Origin: a bacterium
GTDB lineage: Bacteria; Vulcanimicrobiota; Xenobia; Xenobiales; JADMJV01
Assembly: GCA_018780265.1 (NCBI GenBank)
Contig: JADMJV010000022.1
Coordinates: 1-43,093, forward strand
Reading direction: 5' to 3'
DNA length: 43,093 bases
How positions within the stretch are numbered: position 1 is the stretch's first letter; each line of letters starts with the position of its first letter. Positions 34,813 to 43,093 of this stretch are shown here, in pieces. A program made the translations under genes and the position numbers. Below the pieces are notes generated by a model, which worked only from the letters and a program-made list of their open reading frames with translations, was not told the DNA's origin and ran no database searches.

Positions 34813-35425
34813 TTATCCATCGGGGCTGAAAAAATCCTTAGATTGCTGCTGTGGCTGCTCGAAGGTGAATAATACGCGCGGCTGGGCGGTCACAAGCCGC
34901 GAGTGGATGACCTTGATCGCGATGTGTCGGGGTATCTGAGGAACGGGCGTGTTGGCGAATTCTCGGCACAACTCCGCAAATGAGGTTGACCCCCAGCCCA
35001 TAGCTTTGCCCATGAGAGCAGCGCTGGCCTCGACCGTGCCTGCCTGGGCGTCCACCGAATCCACTTCCTGGAAGCGATTCCAGCGAGGGGGCTTGCCTTG
35101 AGAGGCCCGGGCGCGCAAGTACTCTTGCAGAGATTGGGGCCCAGATTTTGGGCTCGTGAGACTGGAGCCAGCCTTCGATCTGGTCTGCCGCCCGGCTCAC
35201 AAAAAGACGCAAAATGACGGGCCCGCAGGTGCGCGACCAGGCCCAGGCCCAATCCCGCGCCAGGGGATGCACGGCGCAGCCCAACCGAAGGTCGCCAAAC
35301 CACAGCTCCGGCCAGTCGCACGGGCCTGGTTGGACTCGCGCCGGCCCTTCCGGGAGGGGCGGCGCGATTCACCACTGGCGTACCTCCTCCAACCCGGTCA
35401 GATTGTTTTTCTCCCAGTGTTTCAT
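34813..35425 (-). pseudogene. Decayed gene: one in-frame TGA and one frameshift
   Basis: An ATG at 35425 begins KHWEKNNLTGLEEVRQW, then hits TGA at 35369-35371. The same frame continues with CDWPELWFGDLRLGCAVHPL, RLFVSRAADQIEGWLQSHEP and KIW. Near 35136-35153, in runs of A, G and C, the coding sense moves by one base to the frame ending at 34813: SLQEYLRARASQGKPPRWNR, ALMGKAMGWGSTSFAELCRE, HIAIKVIHSRLVTAQPRVLF. Joined, this is about 200 residues of coherent protein with no family I recognise. Two lesions suggest a pseudogene; sequence errors are possible. Confidence 0.5.
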
Positions 35426-35681
35426 GGTGGCCTGGCCTTCGCCACGGCTCGAACGCTCCCGCCCACACCACGGGCCTCATCGGTTTGCCAGGCGTCCGTG
35501 TTAGGGTGGCAAGGAAACCGTCTGCGTCAAAAAGAAAGCCCAGCGATGGGGCTGAGCGCGGGCCGCACTCATCTGGAGGATGTGCGCGACAGGTTCAGGG
35601 TAAACCGGCCAGCCGAGTCCAACTGAGCGGACAGCTGAGCCACAGATTCTTCGAGTTCGCTTACCCCCGCCATGGCAAAGA
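35426..35681. other. Intergenic stretch between decayed gene and clpC terminator
   Basis: A 34-codon minus frame at 35569-35673 (MAGVSELEESVAQLSAQL) looks protein-like but lacks support. A second minus frame reads LGFLFDADGFLATLTRTPG. These may be further remains of the decayed region. Confidence 0.3.
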
Positions 35682-35715
35682 AAAAAGGCCCGGCGAAAAC
35701 TCACCGAGCCTTTTT
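35682..35715 (-). terminator. Rho-independent terminator of clpC
   Basis: On the minus strand AAAAAGGC pairs with GCCTTTTT, with further CGG/CCG pairing inside and a run of six T. It lies 15-48 bases after the clpC stop. Confidence 0.75.
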
Positions 35716-35729
35716 CGTTGTGCCTTCCG

Positions 35730-38234
<2,505 letters not shown>

Positions 38235-38430
38235 TGCCGTAACCTCCTCGATTCCCGTTACCGGGTTTGCGCTGTGACTTCGGTCGCGGTCCGAGACCCT
38301 CCCCCTGGACGAACGTCCAGTGCTCTTTTGCGACCTGTTGTTGGCCTTCGAACGGCCAGAAGCGTCAACCTGCTACCCGTTGAGGAATTTTCTGCAGGTC
38401 GCCACCCCAATCACCCAAAACCTCACCAGT
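38235..38430. promoter_or_regulatory. Divergent clpC/mcsA control region with two palindromes
   Basis: The 196-base gap holds CTGGACGAACGTCCAG at 38305-38320 (7-base arms, AA centre) and TGGCC-TTCGAAC-GGCCA at 38342-38358. Both share a GAAC-type core and lie 21 bases apart. I see no CtsR box (tandem GGTCAAA) and no CIRCE element. They may be operators of an unrecognised heat-shock repressor. Confidence 0.4.
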
Positions 38431-38877
38431 ATGTACTGCCAACGCTGTCAAATGCAGCCGGCCACTCGCCAATGGGTGGACGGCTATGGGCAAAGCCACG
38501 CCCTCTGCGAAATGTGCTGCACTCAGGTACAGGTGTTTGGCACCCTGCAAAACGTACTGCTGCCCGCCTTAATGCAGCCCAACCTGCCCGCCCAACAATC
38601 GTGTCCGGTGTGCCACCATACCTGGCCAGAGCTCAACCAGTTGTCGCACCTGGGCTGCCCCCAATGCTATCGGCACTTTCGCCTGGCCATCGAATCCAGT
38701 CTCACCCGCCTGCACGGACAGACTACCCACAGCGGGCGCCGTCCCGCCCGGGCCGGAGCGTCCCCCTCAGCCGAATGGATCCGAGAGCAACTGGACCTGG
38801 CGGTGAGCGAAGAACGCTACGAAGAGGCTGCTCAATGGCGTGACCAGTTGCGCGCCTTCCTGCAGGAGAACCCGTGA
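38431..38877 (+). CDS. mcsA: McsA-like activator of protein arginine kinase
   Basis: The ATG at 38431 places the first zinc finger at the start, as in McsA; 148 residues (a longer frame to 38320 lies in the control region). Four Cys pairs are present: YCQRCQMQPATRQW, LCEMCC, SCPVCHHTW and GCPQCYRHF. A UVR motif near the end reads LDLAVSEERYEEAAQWRDQL. McsA binds zinc and activates the McsB kinase. The gene overlaps mcsB (GTGA), so the two are coupled. Confidence 0.85.
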   Translation: MYCQRCQMQPATRQWVDGYGQSHALCEMCCTQVQVFGTLQNVLLPALMQPNLPAQQSCPVCHHTWPELNQLSHLGCPQCYRHFRLAIESSLTRLHGQTTHSGRRPARAGASPSAEWIREQLDLAVSEERYEEAAQWRDQLRAFLQENP

Positions 38878-39920
38878 AAGAGCTGCGATGCGCCTGGCTG
38901 GGCGAATTGGGGCCCCAACAAGGGGTGGTGCTGTCCAGTCGCATTCGACTGGCTCGAAACCTGGAGGGCTACCCCTTTCCCCCGGCCTGTCGGCCGGCCA
39001 CTCTCAGCGACGTCCTGGCCCTGCTAGTCGATCGCTGCGGTCAACTTCCCGATTATACGGTGCTCGACATGTATCGCGTTCATATGCTGCAAGCCCACTT
39101 GCTGGTAGAACGCCATCTCATCAGTCCCGCCTTCGCGGCCAGCAACCGGCCCCGAGCCGTGGTGCTCAGCGCGGACTCGCGTATCAGCCTGATGATCAAC
39201 GAAGAAGATCACCTGCGCCTGCAGTGCCTGGTGCCGGGCCTGCAACTGCCGGAAGCCTGGAAGCAGGCCTGCCGAGTCGAAGAGTTCTTGGCCCAACAAC
39301 TCACCTTCGCGTTTGATGAACAGTTCGGCTACCTGACTTCGTGCCCGTCCAATGTGGGCACCGGCCTGCGCGCCTCAGCCATGCTGCACCTACCGGGATT
39401 GGCCTGGATCAACGCTTTGGAGAACGTCTTTCACCAGGTCAACCAGTTGGGACTGACCGTGCGCGGGCTGTATGGTGAAGGCAGTCAATCGGCCGGCCAT
39501 CTGGTTCAGGTCAGCAACCAGGTTACGCTGGGTCCCAACGAAGACGAAATCATCGCCAAAATAGCGGCCGTGTGTGAGCAGTTGATCCAATACGAGTGCT
39601 CGGCCCGTCAGCAACTTCTCAGCCAACAAAGACTGGTGCTGGAAGACCGCTGCTGGCGCAGTCTGGCCGTGCTACGCGAGGCGCGCCTGCTGGAGTCCAA
39701 CGAAGCCATGCAACCCCTCTCTATGTTGCGCCTCGGTGTAGACTTACGGATACTCCCTCCCCTGCCTATGGGGCTGCTCAATGAAATGCTGGTGCGCATC
39801 CGCCCCGCCGGCCTGCAGATGGAGTCCGGTCACGAACTGGCTCCCGGCGAACGGGATGTGGTGCGGGCCCGAATGATTCGAGAAATGCTCAAGGAGGAGC
39901 CCGGCTCAGCAACTTCCTGA
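38874..39920 (+). CDS. mcsB: Protein arginine kinase McsB
   Basis: The product has 348 residues from a GTG overlapping the mcsA stop. It is a phosphagen-kinase-fold enzyme that phosphorylates arginine side chains, marking proteins for ClpC-ClpP. VVLSSRIRLARNLEGYPFP, SLMINEEDHLRLQCLVPG, the active-site TSCPSNVGTGLRASAM (Cys157) and LYGEGSQSAGHLVQVSNQVT follow the McsB pattern. A C-terminal LSMLRLGVDLRI matches the region of the phospho-arginine pocket. The end overlaps a small frame on the other strand (39906-40094). Confidence 0.93.
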   Translation: MKELRCAWLGELGPQQGVVLSSRIRLARNLEGYPFPPACRPATLSDVLALLVDRCGQLPDYTVLDMYRVHMLQAHLLVERHLISPAFAASNRPRAVVLSADSRISLMINEEDHLRLQCLVPGLQLPEAWKQACRVEEFLAQQLTFAFDEQFGYLTSCPSNVGTGLRASAMLHLPGLAWINALENVFHQVNQLGLTVRGLYGEGSQSAGHLVQVSNQVTLGPNEDEIIAKIAAVCEQLIQYECSARQQLLSQQRLVLEDRCWRSLAVLREARLLESNEAMQPLSMLRLGVDLRILPPLPMGLLNEMLVRIRPAGLQMESGHELAPGERDVVRARMIREMLKEEPGSATS

Positions 39921-40094
39921 CCCCCCAAACAACCGTTGCACAATCTGCCGAAGGCGGACAACGACCCACTCCTGGTCCGCTTCATTGGCGGTTAATTGAG
40001 GCTGAGCCAGGCGAACGTCGACCGAATTGCGATTGACCCAGGCGAATCTCGCGGGCCTCCAGGGCCACTGCAGTTTGTAGCAGTCGCCCAGCAT
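39906..40094 (-). CDS. Possible small protein
   Basis: The 62-codon frame starts at an ATG 25 bases after the stop of the bestrophin-like gene on the same strand. It reads YKLQWPWRPARFAWVNRNSV and ends in VVVRLRQIVQRLFGGSGSC. Composition is protein-like, but the ribosome site is weak and no family is recognised. It overlaps the mcsB end by 15 bases. Confidence 0.35.
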   Translation of the reverse strand: MLGDCYKLQWPWRPARFAWVNRNSVDVRLAQPQLTANEADQEWVVVRLRQIVQRLFGGSGSC

Positions 40095-40118
40095 CAAAGC
40101 CTGTTGATTATGGGCCAG

Positions 40119-40859
40119 TCAGGCCCTCATTCGCTGGAGAATTTGCAGCAAGTCCTGAAGGTTGGAGAAATCCACCCGAATCCAACCCCCATAGGGATCA
40201 TCCAAATCTCGAATGGTGGCCAGCGTGCAGGTGATCAAAAAGAAGAAGACCAGCGGAATCACCCAACTGCGCCGTTCATTAACTCCACTGGCGAAGCCAA
40301 CCATCACACTGATACTCCACGAGCCCATCACCAATAGGGCCATGACCGCTATAGGCACTCGCTCCTGGCGAGAATAAACGCCTCGAAAGTGAAGCGAAAT
40401 CATACGATTCACCGACTGCAGGAGGGCCAATCCGACCTGCTCGCTGACCAGACCCTGATGATGGATATCCAGGACATGGGCAAAAATACGACCGTGAAGA
40501 CCGACGGCTTCCCTGTCACCCAGATCGCCTGACTTTGCCTCCAGATACTCCACCAACAAGGCACGCAAGGCTTTGCGCTCGGCCTTGGGGAGCAGTTCGG
40601 AGACGCGGTATGCCTGAGAAACAGTGTCCGACTCTTCGTGAACCAGTAACAGGCGCTCGCGATAGGACTGACCGGCCTGATTGAAGGTGAAGCCCAAAAG
40701 CAAGGAAAGCAGACCGATAATGGCACTTTCGATAGGGCGACCCCTATACAGAGGAGACGTTTTTTGCCTCAGGGCCAGCCGATAGCCCAGTTCGAAATGA
40801 AGCAGCAGCATCAGACCAAAAACGGGCAGAAACCAGGCGCTTTCAAGAAAGGTCCGCAT
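40119..40859 (-). CDS. DUF4239/bestrophin-like membrane protein
   Basis: The 246-residue product has an N-terminal hydrophobic segment, a second at GLLSLLLGFTFNQAGQSYRE, and two more near residues 173-215. The segment LLLVHEESDTVSQAYRVSEL followed by LLPKAERKALRALLVEYLEA is characteristic of the DUF4239 bestrophin-like family, in which helices face an ion path. DLDDPYGGWIRVDFSNL near the end matches the family C-terminus. Ion-channel activity is not shown. It starts three bases after the previous gene stop, so the pair is one operon. Confidence 0.72.
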   Translation of the reverse strand: MRTFLESAWFLPVFGLMLLLHFELGYRLALRQKTSPLYRGRPIESAIIGLLSLLLGFTFNQAGQSYRERLLLVHEESDTVSQAYRVSELLPKAERKALRALLVEYLEAKSGDLGDREAVGLHGRIFAHVLDIHHQGLVSEQVGLALLQSVNRMISLHFRGVYSRQERVPIAVMALLVMGSWSISVMVGFASGVNERRSWVIPLVFFFLITCTLATIRDLDDPYGGWIRVDFSNLQDLLQILQRMRA

Positions 40860-40862
40860 GAC

Positions 40863-41285
40863 CTATGCGTAGACAACCTCAAGGCGCAAACCAACGCGGT
40901 GGGAGGCTTCGGCCGTTTTTGCTTCTACCGTTACGGCCAGACCCGAATCCGAAACTTTCTCAAAACTGACGCTGCCTTCGGCGCCCAAAAAGCTGATTGA
41001 CTGGGGGGGCGCCCCAACCTGACTCAGCAACAGTTTGCCTTCTTGCACGCTCAACTGATGCGCAACCTGTGAGCCAGTGGGAGTGAAGCACAACGTCTTG
41101 TCGTTGAGTTCCAACACAGCCGCCTTGGGCAGCAGGCCCTTCAGGCTGATCAGGCATTCGCTGCAGTAAAACTCGACCCGGTTGTTGGGGTCTTTGGGTA
41201 CCGCAGCGGTCAGTCCCAGGCGCTGATTTTGCCAAAAAAAGAAAGAGAGCAACAAAATGGTGGTCAAGGTTAAGGTTTCAAACAT
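40863..41285 (-). CDS. Membrane-anchored protein of unknown function
   Basis: The ATG at 41285 gives 140 residues that start with a hydrophobic anchor (MFETLTLTTILLLSFFFW). A longer frame to 41573 is antisense to the paladin-like gene and is rejected. The outer or cytoplasmic part has EFYCSECLISLKGLLPKAAV and strand-rich segments ending in VGLRLEVVYA. No family is recognised. Encoded three bases before the bestrophin-like gene. Confidence 0.55.
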   Translation of the reverse strand: MFETLTLTTILLLSFFFWQNQRLGLTAAVPKDPNNRVEFYCSECLISLKGLLPKAAVLELNDKTLCFTPTGSQVAHQLSVQEGKLLLSQVGAPPQSISFLGAEGSVSFEKVSDSGLAVTVEAKTAEASHRVGLRLEVVYA

Positions 41286-41358
41286 CGCAGCCTGCTTTGC
41301 CCGTTTCCGGGCCCGCCGAAACGGAAGCTTGGGGAGGCAAAGCAGCGGCAACGGCGAA

Positions 41359-42828
41359 GTGGCCCCGGTGGAAATCAGTCCCCTCCCGCGTCTGCAGCAG
41401 CTAACGCCGCTGCGACGCAGCCACCCCAAAGAGGCCAACTCGGAGCCCCGCGACGGCCTGGCGCCCAGTTTGCCCGCCCACACCGATGGGGCGGCCCGGC
41501 AGACCCCAGCCAAATCCAGTCCACCGAAGGCCGCCTTGGTAGCCATGTCGCTGGTGGGAGCGCTGGGATCCATGGCCCAGCTCTTTTTGGGGGCAGCGCC
41601 AGCAGCGGCTGCCGGGCCTGTGGTTCAGGTCCAGGTCCAGGCCAACAACGCCAATCCCATCGCCGACTTGACCACCCAGGTGGTGGTCAACGGACGGTCC
41701 GGAGAAGTTCTCCGCCAAGGGCGAATGGTCAAGAGAGACGCCTATCCGGGTCTTCACTCCACATCTCTGCAACAGGGCCAAAACCCTCAACCTCTGGTGG
41801 ACGGCGCTCCCAATTTTCGCCAGGTGTACGGCAGTCAGGTCTACGGAGTGGCTCAACCGACCGTAAGCGGCCTGAAGTCGATGCTCAACCAGATGGGTGC
41901 CGGTCCGCAGGGTAGCGGCCCGGCCGTGACCTGGACCAGCCTGCGCGAAGAGCCCGTGATTTATATACAGGGCCAATCCTATACACTGCGGGACATTCAA
42001 CATCCAACTTCCAATTTAGAGGACACCGGCGTATCCTCAGGCACCGTGGCAACGCGCGAGAACACCTTGAAACAGGAGATCCTGGAGGAAGCTCAGAGCC
42101 ACGGGGGGAAATTTCTGGTGGCCGAGGAGAGCGCGGACGGCAGCGTGGTGGGCAAATGGGTCGAATTGAAGCCGGGCGACGTCCAAACTCCGGCCGACGT
42201 CTATGAGGGCTTGCAGACGGAGGGCTATCGCGTCGACTACGCGCGCATTCCTATCAGCGATGAGAAAGCGCCCGAGAATCAAGATTTCGATGCCCTGATT
42301 AGCCGATTGCGTCAGAGCAATCCCAACAGTCCGCTGGTTTTCAACTGCCACGCCGGACGTGGAAGAACGACCACAGGAATGGTCATTGGCCAACTTTTTC
42401 GGGGCTCCCAGGGCACGGCCACCGGCGCCCAGTTAAAAGGGGACCGCTATGAGCAAGGGAATTTCCGGGCGGTGCTTGATCTGCTCGACACCCTGCGCAG
42501 CGGCCAGGAGTCCAAATCCGCCCTGGATGCCGTCATCGACAAAACAGGCGAAGTACAAAACCTGCGCACCGCCATCGCCAAACTCAAACACAAATCCGAC
42601 AGCCTGCCGCCCGGTCAGGTAGCCGAAGAAAGCCTGTCACGCGGCAAAGATTACCTGTACCGGTATTACAAACTGATCGCCTTCGAAAGCTACCTGCGCG
42701 AGATGGGCCCCCAAGGCTTCCCTCAGGATTTCTCCCAGTGGATTGGGCAACACCCCGAACTAGACATCTCTCCCGCCTCTCTCGAACTGGTCTACAATCA
42801 ATCGCAACAAAGCCAGTCGCTGGCCTGA
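41359..42828 (+). CDS. Paladin-like / PTP-like phytase-family phosphatase
   Basis: The GTG at 41359 is a tentative start (489 residues); the frame is open to 41257, and an ATG at 41545 would begin directly at the hydrophobic segment. A basic, Pro-rich lead is followed by a hydrophobic, signal-like stretch (MSLVGALGSMAQLFLGAAPA), so export or anchoring is likely. The body has PNFRQVYGSQVYGVAQPT, SLREEPVIYIQGQSYTLRDI, DYARIPISDEKAP and the catalytic loop VFNCHAGRGRTTTGMVIGQL, a C-x5-R loop with Asn before Cys as in vertebrate paladin. RYYKLIAFESYLRE follows. Likely a cysteine phosphatase acting on inositol phosphates or proteins; substrate unknown. It is divergent from the bestrophin-like operon. 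Confidence 0.75.
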   Translation: MAPVEISPLPRLQQLTPLRRSHPKEANSEPRDGLAPSLPAHTDGAARQTPAKSSPPKAALVAMSLVGALGSMAQLFLGAAPAAAAGPVVQVQVQANNANPIADLTTQVVVNGRSGEVLRQGRMVKRDAYPGLHSTSLQQGQNPQPLVDGAPNFRQVYGSQVYGVAQPTVSGLKSMLNQMGAGPQGSGPAVTWTSLREEPVIYIQGQSYTLRDIQHPTSNLEDTGVSSGTVATRENTLKQEILEEAQSHGGKFLVAEESADGSVVGKWVELKPGDVQTPADVYEGLQTEGYRVDYARIPISDEKAPENQDFDALISRLRQSNPNSPLVFNCHAGRGRTTTGMVIGQLFRGSQGTATGAQLKGDRYEQGNFRAVLDLLDTLRSGQESKSALDAVIDKTGEVQNLRTAIAKLKHKSDSLPPGQVAEESLSRGKDYLYRYYKLIAFESYLREMGPQGFPQDFSQWIGQHPELDISPASLELVYNQSQQSQSLA

Positions 42829-42831
42829 CGT

Positions 42832-43093
42832 TCAGCGGTTGAGTTCGACGCGCACGTTGTTGATAATCAACTCCAGGGCCTCTTCCACCACGCTGGTTTC
42901 AGGATGGCGAACCATAATGTAACCCTCGCCTTCGTAGGTGATACCGGCCGCCTGCCCGGGCTCGGGAGTTTTCCATTCCACCAATTTGGTGCCAAGTTGC
43001 TTAAGCACATAATCCATGCCGTGGACGCTCTTCACATAGCCACCACCCAGGCCGCGCAAAAAGGCCGTACCAACGGCATATTTGCGCTGGGCA
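42832..43093 (-). CDS. C-terminal part of a gene cut by the window edge
   Basis: The open frame enters from the right edge and ends at 42832; 86 residues are visible. It reads KYAVGTAFLRGLGGGYVKSV, then GMDYVLKQLGTKLVEWKTPE, a Gly-rich ITYEGEGYIMVRH and a final amphipathic helix (VVEEALELIINNVRVELNR). The true start lies outside the window. No family is recognised. Convergent with the paladin-like gene, three bases apart. Confidence 0.6.
   Translation of the reverse strand, partial: AQRKYAVGTAFLRGLGGGYVKSVHGMDYVLKQLGTKLVEWKTPEPGQAAGITYEGEGYIMVRHPETSVVEEALELIINNVRVELNR

Overview
The window is bacterial chromosome, GC-rich by eye and densely packed. Most neighbouring genes on a strand abut or overlap by a few bases, and several convergent pairs share or nearly share their stop codons. 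It carries housekeeping genes: ftsH, tilS, an hpt-like gene, thrB, a class A penicillin-binding protein, radA, clpC, mcsA and mcsB, plus two PilT-type ATPases. It also carries periplasmic and exported proteins (a Spy/CpxP-like protein, an amino-acid-type binding protein, a lipoprotein). Together these suggest a pilus-bearing, probably double-membrane bacterium. The McsA/McsB/ClpC set is best known from Firmicutes but also occurs in less-cultured lineages such as Armatimonadota and Eremiobacterota. No gene here fixes the phylum, so the lineage is left open.

Layout. 1-1130: debris of a defence region, with an AAA ATPase fragment fused by deletion to a DUF4276 fragment, then an N-terminal piece resembling the DISARM helicase DrmA. 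1198-3045 (minus): operon of an alpha/beta hydrolase, a 2OG-Fe(II) dioxygenase and a small Spy-like protein. 3183-4303 (plus): a double zinc-ribbon protein and an M74-type endopeptidase. 4304-8549: a signalling cluster of periplasmic binding protein, SpoIIE-type phosphatase with its own HATPase domain, divergent STAS protein and DUF1275 membrane protein. 8560-9654: a small cassette (HTH protein plus damaged retropepsin-like protein) bounded by a perfect 15-bp direct repeat. 9750-12924: a Gly/Ala-rich protein, an unknown protein and a frameshifted membrane/coiled-coil gene. 12921-17698 (minus): operon HPt-thrB-tilS-hpt-ftsH.

17754-25450: three Cys-cluster proteins of the FliB/YkgJ type, an acidic zinc-ribbon protein, a methionine-rich protein with a CHAP-like end, and a pilT pair. 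25643-29990: a PRC-barrel-like protein, then on the minus strand class A PBP, lipoprotein, small protein and esterase. 30114-33583 (minus): kamA-radA and a disordered protein. 33849-35425: small unknown proteins, a glycine-zipper protein and a decayed gene. 35730-39920: clpC divergent from mcsA-mcsB, the arginine-phosphorylation proteolysis system. 39906-43093: a bestrophin-like membrane protein operon, a paladin-like phosphatase, and a gene running off the right edge.

The strongest leads are the binding-protein/phosphatase/STAS cluster, the paladin-like phosphatase, the FliB-like trio (one member with an inserted heavy-metal-binding motif), the Met-rich CHAP-like protein, and the repeat-bounded HTH/protease cassette. 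Several frames are broken (near 9380, 11613, 35140 and 35370). Some could be sequencing errors, and raw reads would decide.
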